Shown here one piece after another: positions 17,033 to 25,003 of a stretch of DNA of 64,000 nt (the first letter of the stretch is position 1; each line of letters starts with the position of its first letter). A program made the position numbers and the translations under genes. The notes under the pieces are model-generated. The model worked only from the letters and a program-made list of their open reading frames with translations, was not told the origin of the DNA and made no database searches. This DNA comes from Vicinamibacteria bacterium (GTDB taxonomy: Bacteria > Acidobacteriota > Vicinamibacteria > Fen-336 > JAGNNV01), in assembly GCA_019694155.1 (NCBI GenBank), contig JAIBCN010000021.1, positions 1 to 64,000 on the forward strand, in the 5' to 3' direction.

Positions 17033-18925
17033 TCAGGGCGCGCAGACCTCGCCCGAGGCGGGGGAGATGCGAAGGCCGGTCAGCAGGCCCGCCGCATCGA
17101 CGGTCAGCCGGGCGTCCAGGTTTCCGCGTTCGCACTTGAGGCGGACGGTCGCCGACTCGCCTCCGCCGCTCACCACATCGCCCTGAGCGCATGTTCCATA
17201 GGCGCGAGAGGCTTCGATCTGGCCGGCGACATCGGGCGGAGCGCTGAGCGAGATGAGCGACTCGCTGAGGCGGCCTCCCTCGTTGATCGACTGCAGGATC
17301 GCCCCCGCCACCCGGGTGAGCCCTTCGCTCGGCGGAAGGACGGAGGATGTTTCGAGGTACTGGACGGTGGGGGGAAGCGTGGGCGCGAGTGTGACGCTGA
17401 CCTTGACCTGGCCTCGCTCGCAGGTGAGCGCCCAACGCCCCCGAAGCGCGTTCTCGGCGTCGATGGGCGAAGTCGCCCGGCACTCGCCGTGCCTTTCGCG
17501 GAGCGCCTCGAATTCCCGCCGCCTGCGGTCCAGGGAACGGTCGAGGAGCAGGTTCATGGCTGCAATTTTCTGCAAACCGGCGTCGCTCCATTGAGCGATG
17601 AGGCCATCGACCGCCGCCTTGGTCTTCAGAAGTTCCGCCCCGGGTTGCGGCACCCGGGGATTCAGGGCGCCCGTCCGGGCGAGCGCCTCGAGCGCTTCGT
17701 TCACCGGCCGGCCGGGGCTCGCGTAGGTGCCGTTCGCGAGGGCCACGATTCCGACGCCGTATTCGGGAAGCCACCGCATCTGCGAGCCGTAGCCGGGCAG
17801 CCCGCCTCCGTGCGAGACCGAGTGCGCGAAACGACAGGTCTGGCTCGCCGCGAGGCCGAACGCGTAGCCGCCCGACGAGAGAGCGAGGGGTGAGTTAACG
17901 GTGGCGCGGAGGGCCGTGGAACGGTAGGGCGAATAGGGCATCTGCATTTCGCGCAGTGATGAACGCTTGATAGGCCCGTGGTCATCATCGTCACGGGGCG
18001 GGTAGGCGGAGAGATAGAGCGAGACGAGCCTCGCGAGATCGGGGACGCTGGAGTAGAGCCCGCCCATGGGACCGTAAGAGCCGTCGGAGAGCGGCTTCTC
18101 CGCGACCCATTCGTTGTCTATCCGCCCGTAGCCCCTGGCAATCCGGTCGCCGGGCACGGCGGACCCTTCCCATTTCGTCGAGGTCATGCCGAGGGGTTTC
18201 AGGATCTCCCGATCGATGTAGTCCCGCGCACGCATTCCGGTGACGCGCGTGATGATCTGGCCCAGGATGGCGAACCCGGTGTTCGAATACTCGTAGCCCA
18301 TTCCGGGCGCCTGGGAGAAGGGGAAGCCGGCTTTCATCCAGCGGGACAGCGTCTCATCCGTTTCCGCCAGCTGCCGGTCGCCCCAGGGGTTGTCCTCGGG
18401 GAATCCCGCGGAGTGGGTCAGAAGGTGCCGAACGGTGATGACGGCGGAATCGGCTGTTGGATAACGAATGCCCAGCAACTCCGGCACGTAACGGGCCGCC
18501 GGGGCGTCGAGCGAGAGTTTGCCCTGATCGCGGAGCTTGAGGATCGCCATCGCGGTGAAGTTCTTGGTCATCGAGGCGATGCGGAATACGCTGTCCGGCA
18601 TCGCCTTGGCGTTCGATGCGGTATCGCGCACGCCCGTGGCCCCCGAGTGAACCAGGGCGCCGTCGATGATGACGCCCCATGCGACCCCGGGAACGTTCGG
18701 GGCCTGGGCGAAGGCGAGGAACGCCTTGTCGATTTCGGGAAACGCCGCCGCCAGTCGCGACGCGCGGTCCGGGTCGGAAAATCGGGCGGGTGGTGTGCGA
18801 TCTCCGGCCGGCCGGGCAGCCGGCGTCGCGTTCCGGACCGGGCGCGACGATTGGGCGAAGACGCCCCCGGTTCCGGCCAGGAAGACGAGGCCAAAGGCGA
18901 GGAGACTTCGGTGGGCGGTCATCAT
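17033..18925 (-). CDS. Secreted beta-lactamase-fold serine hydrolase
   Basis: A 630-residue exported protein: signal peptide (about 1-24, ending VFAQ), a class C beta-lactamase-like domain (about 55-425) and a C-terminal domain of about 180 residues that I cannot name. The three catalytic elements are S118-M-T-K121, Y213-S-N215 and H372-G-G. The family includes D-aminopeptidases, esterases and penicillin-binding-like enzymes, so the substrate is open. In the C-terminal domain a CERGQVKVSV / CERGNLDARL pattern occurs twice, suggesting a duplicated beta unit. The start at 18925 (followed by a second ATG) is supported by TAGGAT eight bases upstream. Confidence 0.87.
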   Translation of the reverse strand: MMTAHRSLLAFGLVFLAGTGGVFAQSSRPVRNATPAARPAGDRTPPARFSDPDRASRLAAAFPEIDKAFLAFAQAPNVPGVAWGVIIDGALVHSGATGVRDTASNAKAMPDSVFRIASMTKNFTAMAILKLRDQGKLSLDAPAARYVPELLGIRYPTADSAVITVRHLLTHSAGFPEDNPWGDRQLAETDETLSRWMKAGFPFSQAPGMGYEYSNTGFAILGQIITRVTGMRARDYIDREILKPLGMTSTKWEGSAVPGDRIARGYGRIDNEWVAEKPLSDGSYGPMGGLYSSVPDLARLVSLYLSAYPPRDDDDHGPIKRSSLREMQMPYSPYRSTALRATVNSPLALSSGGYAFGLAASQTCRFAHSVSHGGGLPGYGSQMRWLPEYGVGIVALANGTYASPGRPVNEALEALARTGALNPRVPQPGAELLKTKAAVDGLIAQWSDAGLQKIAAMNLLLDRSLDRRRREFEALRERHGECRATSPIDAENALRGRWALTCERGQVKVSVTLAPTLPPTVQYLETSSVLPPSEGLTRVAGAILQSINEGGRLSESLISLSAPPDVAGQIEASRAYGTCAQGDVVSGGGESATVRLKCERGNLDARLTVDAAGLLTGLRISPASGEVCAP

Positions 18926-18933
18926 GGGACCGG

Positions 18934-18939
18934 ATCCTA
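18934..18939 (-). promoter_or_regulatory. -10-like hexamer, leaderless start of serine hydrolase
   Basis: TAGGAT (minus strand) is followed by eight bases and ATGATG. The embedded AGGA is ten bases from the ATG, rather far for a ribosome site, so the promoter reading is preferred. Confidence 0.4.
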
Positions 18940-18970
18940 CCCGCCCCGGGACCGAGGGGAAGCTGCGGGG

Positions 18971-20200
18971 TCAGCTGCCGAAGGACTTGAGCGCCTCGAG
19001 CACGCAGTCGATGTCCGCGGGAGTGTGATCGGCGGAAACCTGGAACCGGATCTCCTCGTCGCCCTTGGGGACCACCGGGTAGGAAAGGCCGGTCGCGAGA
19101 ATCCCCTTCGCGAAGAGGTGCTTCACCAGCGCCTGGGTCTTCGGGGTATCGCGCACCACGAGCGGGGTTACGGGGTGTTCGCCTCGAATGGTCTCGAAGC
19201 CCAGGTCTACGAGGCCTTTCTCGAACTTCGCGGTCATCGCGCGAAGATGCGTCAGGAGACCGAGGCCTTCGGGCGAATCGAGAATGTCAACCGCCACCTT
19301 GGCCGCCGCGGCTTCGGCGGGAGTGATGGGGTTTGAGTAGATGTACATCATCGACGTCTCGCGCAGGAAGTCGATCAGCGCGCGTGGTCCCGCGACGTAG
19401 CCGCCGTTCACGCCGAAGGCCTTGCCCAGGGTGCCCACGAGGATGTCGACGGGTTCACAGCCCGTGTACTCTTCAGTGCCGCGGCCGGTGGCGCCAAAGG
19501 CGCCGACCCCGTGCGAGTCGTCGACCACGAGGGCCGCGTTCTCCGGGAAGCGGTGGTCGAACTTCCGCACCGCGGCCTGGATCTCCACCAGCGGCGCATG
19601 GTCCCCGCGCATGCTGAAGATGCCGTCCGTTACCACCACCGCCCGCTTCGCGCCCATTGCCGCGGCTTTCTCGAGCGAGGTCTCGAGGTCGGCGACCTGA
19701 TTGTGCTTGTAGACGAACTTCTCCTTCGGCCGGGCCAGGCGCATCGCGTTGATGATGCAGTTGTGATTGAGCTCGTCGGAGATGAGCGCGGTCTCCGCGG
19801 TGATCAGGGGAACGATGGTGGAGACGATGGTGGCGTAAGCCGAGGAGAAGATCATCGCGGCTTCTCGAGCATGAAACGCGGCCAGGCGGGCCTCGAGAGC
19901 GACGTGGGGCTCATACGTGCCGCTGATGAAGCGCACGGCGCCCGGGCCGCAGCCGAAGCGACCGACCGCCTCCTCCTCGGCCTCGACCACCCGGCGCCGG
20001 AGGCCCATCCCGAGGTAGTTGTTCGAGTTCATCTTGAGGAAGGGCTTCTCCCCCTCGCCCCGGAGGAGATACCTGGGTCCATGACCGTCGCGCGGCGGCA
20101 CCACGTCGACGATGATGGCTTCACGGCGTTTGCTGGAGCCGCGGCCGTCGATGACGGCGATTTCCGCGCTCAGGGCTTGGGACAGGCGATTGAAGGACAT
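18971..20200 (-). CDS. kbl: 2-amino-3-ketobutyrate CoA ligase (glycine C-acetyltransferase)
   Basis: A 409-residue PLP enzyme of the alpha-oxoamine synthase family. The PLP lysine is K260 in GTLGKAFG; VVVDDSHGVGAFG holds the Asp and His that contact PLP; MNSNNYLGM is the N-terminal family block. It cleaves 2-amino-3-ketobutyrate with CoA into glycine and acetyl-CoA, the second step of threonine breakdown. The first-step enzyme, an SDR-type threonine dehydrogenase, is encoded just upstream (20726-21676) on the same strand, which favours Kbl over the related BioF. The ATG at 20200 has TATTCT ten bases upstream. Confidence 0.92.
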   Translation of the reverse strand: MSFNRLSQALSAEIAVIDGRGSSKRREAIIVDVVPPRDGHGPRYLLRGEGEKPFLKMNSNNYLGMGLRRRVVEAEEEAVGRFGCGPGAVRFISGTYEPHVALEARLAAFHAREAAMIFSSAYATIVSTIVPLITAETALISDELNHNCIINAMRLARPKEKFVYKHNQVADLETSLEKAAAMGAKRAVVVTDGIFSMRGDHAPLVEIQAAVRKFDHRFPENAALVVDDSHGVGAFGATGRGTEEYTGCEPVDILVGTLGKAFGVNGGYVAGPRALIDFLRETSMMYIYSNPITPAEAAAAKVAVDILDSPEGLGLLTHLRAMTAKFEKGLVDLGFETIRGEHPVTPLVVRDTPKTQALVKHLFAKGILATGLSYPVVPKGDEEIRFQVSADHTPADIDCVLEALKSFGS

Positions 20201-20210
20201 GGCATAGGGG

Positions 20211-20216
20211 AGAATA
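20211..20216 (-). promoter_or_regulatory. -10-like hexamer upstream of kbl
   Basis: TATTCT (minus strand) is followed by ten bases and the kbl ATG. It lies in the 29-base gap to the divergent gene at 20230, so kbl seems to have its own promoter rather than depending only on tdh. Confidence 0.4.
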
Positions 20217-20229
20217 TGCCCAGTCCACG

Positions 20230-20733
20230 ATGAATCGCCTCGAGCGTCTCCGCGAAGTTCCAGACGCCGCGTGGACGGCTTCCCCGCCGAGGCTCCCCAT
20301 GCGCATCGCGGGCGCCGCGCTGCGGGATCCGGCGCGCTTCTGGCTCATGGCCCGCATGGCCGCAGCGTATTTCGCGATCAGCGTCCTTGCACGCCTCCTG
20401 CCCTTACCGAGGGCATTCGCCTGGATGTCCCCGCGACTGCGCGGGAGCGATGGACGCCGGACGCATGTCATCGTGAACGCACTGGATACTCTGCTGACCG
20501 CGCGGGTTCCGTTCATTCGCCCCCAGTGCTGGCGCCGTGCCGCCGTGCTCCACCGTTTCCTGCGTGGCGCGGGCGTCGACACCGTGATCGTCTTCGGGGT
20601 CCGGACCGACGGCGCGCGGACCGTGGAGGCTCACGCCTGGGTCGAACGTTCCGGTCAGCCTTTCGCCGAAGCGGCCGACACCACGAGCTATCAGAGAGTC
20701 TTCGAGTTTCCGAGCGGCGGTTCGCCTAGCTGA
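20230..20733 (+). CDS. Orphan lasso-B2/transglutaminase-like protease domain protein
   Basis: A 167-residue protein resembling the Transglut_core3 domain (lasso-peptide biosynthesis B2 leader peptidase). The catalytic Cys is in RPQCWRRAAVLHRFLRGAG and the His in VEAHAWVERSGQPF, with VIVFGVRTDG between them, matching the C-H-D cysteine-protease layout of that family. A hydrophobic segment precedes it (about 48-62). No B1, cyclase or precursor gene is visible around it, so it is not part of a recognisable lasso cluster. It lies on the opposite strand between kbl and tdh, starting 29 bases from kbl and overlapping the 3' end of tdh by 8 bases. Function here is unknown. Confidence 0.7.
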   Translation: MNRLERLREVPDAAWTASPPRLPMRIAGAALRDPARFWLMARMAAAYFAISVLARLLPLPRAFAWMSPRLRGSDGRRTHVIVNALDTLLTARVPFIRPQCWRRAAVLHRFLRGAGVDTVIVFGVRTDGARTVEAHAWVERSGQPFAEAADTTSYQRVFEFPSGGSPS

Positions 20734-21676
20734 TCCGGGTTCGAAGCTTGGTCAGCATGTCCTCGACCATGGCGCTGAGGCTGTATCTGGGGGCGAATCC
20801 CCATTCGGCCCTGGCCGCCGAGCAATCGAGCGAGTTGGGCCACGAGTCCGCGATGCCCTGCCGAACCGCGTCGATCTCGTAACGGATCTCGAAGGACGGG
20901 ATGTGCTTCCGAATCTCATTCGCCAGCTCGGAGGGGGTGAAGTTCATCGCGGTGACGTTGAATGAGTTGCGGTGGATGAGCTTCGCCGGGTCCGCTTCCA
21001 TCAGCGAAATCAGAGCGGCGATGGCGTCCGGCATGTACATCATGTCGAGCCGGGTATCCGGCTTGAGGAAGCAGGTGTAGCGGCCGTAGCGGATCGCGTC
21101 GTAGAAGATCGCGACCGCATAGTCGGTGGTGCCGCCTCCCGGCGGCGCCGCATAGGAGATGAGGCCCGGAAATCTCATGCCGCGCGTGTCGACACCGAAC
21201 CGTCGGTTGTAGTAGTCGCAGAGCAGCTCGCCCGCGACCTTGGTGACGCCGTACATCGTGGTCGGCCGCTGGATCGTGTCCTGTGGCGTGTTGTCCTTGG
21301 GCGTTCCCGGGCCGAAGGCGCCGATGGAGCTCGGGAAGAACACCTTGCAGTCGTGCTGGCGGGCCACTTCGAGAACCTTGTACAGGCCGCCCATGTTGAG
21401 TTCCCAGGCGACGTGCGGCTTCTCTTCCGACGTGGCGGAGAGAAGGGCGGCCAGGTGGTAGATGGTTCCGACCTCGCCGTTGCGGACGATGTCCTGGATC
21501 TGGCGCGCGTTGGTCGAATCCAGGAACTCGAACCGTTCGCCCGGATGCAGCGTGTCGAGGGGAGGGAGCCGAATATCGGAGGCGATGACCGCTTCGCTCC
21601 CATAGCGCTCCCTGAGCGCGACGACGAGCTCGGACCCGATCTGTCCGAGCGCTCCGGTGACCAGGATTCTCCGCAT
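20726..21676 (-). CDS. tdh: L-threonine 3-dehydrogenase, short-chain dehydrogenase type
   Basis: A 316-residue NAD-dependent enzyme of the extended SDR (epimerase) family. The NAD-binding start is ILVTGALGQIGSELVVALRE followed by VIASDIRLPP; the catalytic pair is Y142 and K146 in YGVTKVAGE. FPGLISYAAPPGGGTTDYAV is diagnostic for SDR-type threonine dehydrogenases as opposed to sugar epimerases. It oxidises threonine to 2-amino-3-ketobutyrate, which the adjacent Kbl turns into glycine and acetyl-CoA. The ATG at 21676 has TATCTT six bases upstream and no Shine-Dalgarno. Confidence 0.93.
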   Translation of the reverse strand: MRRILVTGALGQIGSELVVALRERYGSEAVIASDIRLPPLDTLHPGERFEFLDSTNARQIQDIVRNGEVGTIYHLAALLSATSEEKPHVAWELNMGGLYKVLEVARQHDCKVFFPSSIGAFGPGTPKDNTPQDTIQRPTTMYGVTKVAGELLCDYYNRRFGVDTRGMRFPGLISYAAPPGGGTTDYAVAIFYDAIRYGRYTCFLKPDTRLDMMYMPDAIAALISLMEADPAKLIHRNSFNVTAMNFTPSELANEIRKHIPSFEIRYEIDAVRQGIADSWPNSLDCSAARAEWGFAPRYSLSAMVEDMLTKLRTRIS

Positions 21677-21682
21677 CGCGGG

Positions 21683-21688
21683 AAGATA
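21683..21688 (-). promoter_or_regulatory. -10-like hexamer, leaderless start of tdh
   Basis: TATCTT (minus strand), six bases (cccgcg), then the ATG of tdh. No Shine-Dalgarno sequence is present. Confidence 0.5.
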
Positions 21689-21721
21689 CCTTGGTTTCGG
21701 GAGACCTCGCCCTCTCCCTGC

Positions 21722-23632
21722 CTAGGCGACCGCTCGGGGCTGCGATCCCGGCTCCGCTTTCTTGTGCGCACCGGCCTCGGAGAGACCCATGAGGCCGTCT
21801 TCCATCCAGACGTGCTTTCCGTCGAGCACGTGCTTGGCGACCGCGTACTTGCGCACGTCATCGTTGCTCCAGAGCGCCTTGAACGCCGCGTCGACCCTAC
21901 GGCTCGCGTTGCGCGAGAACAGGTCGGCGAGCTCGACGGCCTCGCGCGCCTCCGGTTTGCCCGCGGCCACGAGCGCCTGAGCCCGGACGCAGGCCGCGGA
22001 GATGGCGAAGAGGTCGTTCACGATGTCGACCAGTCGGAAGAGGAACGCCTGCTTGTTCTGAAGTCCCGCCTGATAGAGCGCCATGCCGTGGAAGCTCGAG
22101 CGCGAGAGTTTGCGCGAGCGTCGATCCACGAACTGCACGTGCTTCGCGAGCGAGCCGAACTCTGAGAAGCGAGGCCAGTGGCCCCAGCCGAAGAAACGGG
22201 TCGGATACCACCACGCATAGAAGGCGGCGATCTTCGGCAGGGCGGCGATCTTCTCGCCCGTCGTGGACTTCGGATTCACGAGGGCGCCCGCGACGCCGAG
22301 GTGGGTGTCCACGGCTTCGCGGGCCATGAACAGATGCATGATCTCGCTGGAGCCCTCGAAGATCCGGTTGATCCGGAAATCGCGCATCAGGCGTTCGACG
22401 GGAATCGGCGTCTCGCCGCGGGACTCCAGTGAGAGCTCGGTCTCATAGCCGCGTCCGCCGCGGATCTGCATGAGATCGTCCACGATCTCCCAGCCTCGCG
22501 CGCTGTTCCACTCCTTGGCCGCCGCGGCCTCCAGGCGAATGTCGGCGCCGCCGCGATCCGACATCTGGGTCGCGAGTTCCACGAGCGCTTCCATGGCGAA
22601 GCCGGTGGCGGCCATGTCGGCGATCTTGTGCCCGACCGCCTCGTGCCGGCCGACCGGACGGCCCCACTGAACGCGTACGCTCGCCCAGTTGCGCACCGTC
22701 TCGAGCGCGGCCTTCACGGTGCCCGCCGAGATATTCGGAATGGAAAGGCGACCGTCGTTGAGCGTGGTGAGCGCGATCTTGAGACCGCGCCCCTCTCCGC
22801 CCACCAGGTTCTCGGCAGGAACACGCACGTTGTCGAAGTGGATGACGGCGTTCGACAGAGCCTTGAGCCCCATGAACCGGCAGCGGTGCTGGATGACGAC
22901 GCCCTTCCACTCCGTCTCCACGATGAACGCGGAGATCTTGTGGGTCTTGGGATCGCAGGCCATCACGACCAGGAGCTTCGCCAGCGTTCCGTTCGTGGTC
23001 CACAGCTTGGTGCCGTTGAGGATGTAGGCCGAGCCGTCTTCCGTCTTCTCCGCGGTGGTGGTCACGCGCGCCGGGTCGGAGCCCACGCCGAGTTCCGTGA
23101 GGGCAAAGGCCGAGATCTCGCCTCGAGCGCAGCGGGGAAGGTACTTCTTCTTCTGCTCCGGGGTTCCAAAGTTCTTCACCGGCTGCGGCACCCCGATCGA
23201 CTGGTGGGCCGACAGGAGAGCGCCGACGTTTCCGCAATACGTCCCAAGCAGCTTCATGACGCGGTTGTATTCGACATTCGTGAAGCCCAGACCGCCGTAC
23301 TCCTTCGGGATCTTCATGCCGAAGGCCCCCAGCTTCCGCAGGCCATCGAGGACGTGCTCGGGATACTCGCCCGTTCGGTCGATCTCCACCGGGTCGACCT
23401 CCTTCTTCAGGAACGCCTTGAACTTCTCGTAGAACTCCCTGAACTCCGGGCGCTCGTCCCCGGTGAGCGGGTAGGGGTGGATGAGATCGAGGCGGAAGTT
23501 GCCGAGGAACAGCTCCTTCACGAAGCTCGGGTGCTTCCACTGAGTCTCGCGCGCGGCCTCCGCGACCTGGCGGGCTTCGAGCTCGCTCACATTCTTGCCG
23601 TCAGCCTTCGCTTGCGTGTTGATTTCAGTCAC
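21722..23632 (-). CDS. Acyl-CoA dehydrogenase, large (VLCAD-like) form
   Basis: A 636-residue flavoenzyme for the first step of fatty-acid beta-oxidation. The acyl-CoA dehydrogenase core spans about residues 70-440: GMKIPKEYGGLGFTNVEY, AFALTELGVGSDPA (FAD contact), LWTTNG, IRGGRGYETE and the catalytic-base motif RIFEGSSEI with E426. A C-terminal helical extension of about 190 residues makes it resemble very-long-chain or ACAD9 enzymes, which bind membranes. The start is taken as GTG at 23632, with GAGG about 11 bases upstream; an ATG at 23695 would place the first residues inside the AT-rich palindrome. That palindrome suggests repressor control. Confidence 0.9.
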   Translation of the reverse strand: MTEINTQAKADGKNVSELEARQVAEAARETQWKHPSFVKELFLGNFRLDLIHPYPLTGDERPEFREFYEKFKAFLKKEVDPVEIDRTGEYPEHVLDGLRKLGAFGMKIPKEYGGLGFTNVEYNRVMKLLGTYCGNVGALLSAHQSIGVPQPVKNFGTPEQKKKYLPRCARGEISAFALTELGVGSDPARVTTTAEKTEDGSAYILNGTKLWTTNGTLAKLLVVMACDPKTHKISAFIVETEWKGVVIQHRCRFMGLKALSNAVIHFDNVRVPAENLVGGEGRGLKIALTTLNDGRLSIPNISAGTVKAALETVRNWASVRVQWGRPVGRHEAVGHKIADMAATGFAMEALVELATQMSDRGGADIRLEAAAAKEWNSARGWEIVDDLMQIRGGRGYETELSLESRGETPIPVERLMRDFRINRIFEGSSEIMHLFMAREAVDTHLGVAGALVNPKSTTGEKIAALPKIAAFYAWWYPTRFFGWGHWPRFSEFGSLAKHVQFVDRRSRKLSRSSFHGMALYQAGLQNKQAFLFRLVDIVNDLFAISAACVRAQALVAAGKPEAREAVELADLFSRNASRRVDAAFKALWSNDDVRKYAVAKHVLDGKHVWMEDGLMGLSEAGAHKKAEPGSQPRAVA

Positions 23633-23662
23633 GGGATTCTTGCCTCGGGATCGAGCGAACTG

Positions 23663-23686
23663 ATTAATGAATAACAACTCATTAAT
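23663..23686. promoter_or_regulatory. Perfect 8+8 palindrome, likely repressor operator
   Basis: ATTAATGA, an 8-base spacer, then TCATTAAT: a perfect inverted repeat of AT-rich half-sites in a GC-rich genome, 31 bases upstream of the acyl-CoA dehydrogenase GTG. The size and symmetry are those of a dimeric TetR/FadR- or MarR-type repressor site. Fatty-acid-oxidation genes are often controlled by acyl-CoA-sensing TetR proteins. No regulator gene is in the window. Confidence 0.6.
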
Positions 23687-23728
23687 ATATATCACACCGT
23701 CATTGGCCGCGCGAACCGGGCGCTGCGG

Positions 23729-24907
23729 TCAGCCGCGAAGGACCTTCCGAAGCATCGAGCGCATCGACGACTCGAAGGAAACCCGCGGCACGGCCATGGC
23801 CTTGCGGAGGTCGGAGTCCTTGAACTCGCTCCTGGCCCTTGCCGGCATTCTGGAGACGACCGCTTCCGCTCGGCTTCCGAGTCCCTGAACCATCCCGGCC
23901 GCGGCGCGCTGATAGCCGCGCTGACCCAGGATCTTCCGGCAGCCCATCACCAGCGCTTCGAGAATTTCGCTGCGGTCGGAGTCTTCGAGCCGCGGGTCCC
24001 TGGCGAGTCTTTCGCCCCAGTCGTCCAGGAAGGGCGCGGTCTCGATGAGGAAGTCGTGGGACTGACGCAGAGCACGAATGGGGCGGAGGGGATAGTTTCG
24101 GTGCCCTTCGGGCGCGAGCGTCGCTTTGTAGATCCTCGCGGCGAGCGCGAAGCTTCCATCCCACGGCCGCACGTTCTCGTGGGCCAGGCGCTTCAGATCC
24201 GCCGCGGCCGAAGTGTGGGCGGGCGACTGAGGCCAGAATGAAATCGCCTGGTCGATGTCCCCCGCGTTATGGGTCATGACCGCCGCCATGCGCAGGACAT
24301 CGAGTTCATCGCCGCCATTGAGCAGCGCTCTCAGGCCTTGCGACTCGCGCGCCAGTTCCGCCGTGATCTGGTCACGCATGCGCTCGGCCAGGTCAGCGCG
24401 GCCCAGATGAACAGCCCTCCCGAAGCCTGCTACAAGAACGGAGAGGCGTTCGCCGTGGTGTCCGGCGAAGATCCCAAGGCCCTTCACGTTGACCGTTCGC
24501 CGCGAAACACTCGCGACGTCCCAGTTGCAGAAGGCTTCGGTCAGGTCCATCATCGGATCGAGCTGGTCCGGGTCCTTGATGAGGCGCCACAAGAGGCCGC
24601 GAATCTTCGTGTCCACGTCGGTAGGAACGAACGTGGCCACCGTCGCGTGGTGGCACGCGAGGCAAAGGCCGAAGTAGTCGAGCGTCCGGTCGTGCGCGAG
24701 GGCGACCGTCGCGCCTCCCAGGCCGTACCCCGCAAGGACCCCGATAAAGCCCAGCGGTCCGCGGGCGAGGGTCAGGATGTCCCCGGCCGGGGTGTCCTTC
24801 GCCCTGGGGAGCCACGGCGCGGAGTTCTGCACCTCGTTCAGAAGCGTTTGCGGCGCCACGAACCCTCGGAGGGCGCGTGCATCATGAGCCTCGGCTTCGT
24901 CTCCCAT
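23729..24907 (-). CDS. Conserved-looking protein of unknown function
   Basis: A 392-residue protein I cannot assign. It has a short hydrophobic stretch (about 50-71, GPLGFIGVLAGYGLGGA), then LCLACHHATVATF, which contains a CxxCH pattern (C82, C85, H86), and a long mostly helical remainder with several WxxD/E and Arg-rich helices. No signal peptide precedes the CxxCH, so a c-type heme is unlikely; zinc binding is possible. The gene ends 96 bases before the acyl-CoA dehydrogenase start and is divergent from the YfcC-type transporter. The ATG at 24907 is supported by TAAGGT nine bases upstream. Confidence 0.6.
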   Translation of the reverse strand: MGDEAEAHDARALRGFVAPQTLLNEVQNSAPWLPRAKDTPAGDILTLARGPLGFIGVLAGYGLGGATVALAHDRTLDYFGLCLACHHATVATFVPTDVDTKIRGLLWRLIKDPDQLDPMMDLTEAFCNWDVASVSRRTVNVKGLGIFAGHHGERLSVLVAGFGRAVHLGRADLAERMRDQITAELARESQGLRALLNGGDELDVLRMAAVMTHNAGDIDQAISFWPQSPAHTSAAADLKRLAHENVRPWDGSFALAARIYKATLAPEGHRNYPLRPIRALRQSHDFLIETAPFLDDWGERLARDPRLEDSDRSEILEALVMGCRKILGQRGYQRAAAGMVQGLGSRAEAVVSRMPARARSEFKDSDLRKAMAVPRVSFESSMRSMLRKVLRG

Positions 24908-24916
24908 GTGCGGCGC

Positions 24917-24922
24917 ACCTTA
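24917..24922 (-). promoter_or_regulatory. -10-like hexamer upstream of the 392-residue protein
   Basis: TAAGGT (minus strand) with nine bases to the ATG at 24907 and no ribosome site between. Confidence 0.4.
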
Positions 24923-24982
24923 AACCAGCCGAAGCACCGACCTCGGCCGGGCGAACCGCGAATCGCGTCCCAACCACGAGGC

Positions 24983-24988
24983 TATAGT
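24983..24988 (+). promoter_or_regulatory. Probable -10 element of YfcC-type transporter
   Basis: TATAGT matches the consensus in five of six positions and ends 15 bases before the ATG at 25004. The leader would be under ten bases, and no Shine-Dalgarno sequence is present. Confidence 0.45.
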
Positions 24989-25003
24989 GCCCCACACGTC
25001 GCC

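Noticed and set aside
20200-21700. Lasso-peptide biosynthetic cluster around the B2-like gene
   Set aside because: No precursor-like small gene, no cyclase and no B1 protein on either strand nearby.
23729-24907. CLACH pattern as a c-type heme site
   Set aside because: The protein has no signal peptide, and heme c attachment needs export.
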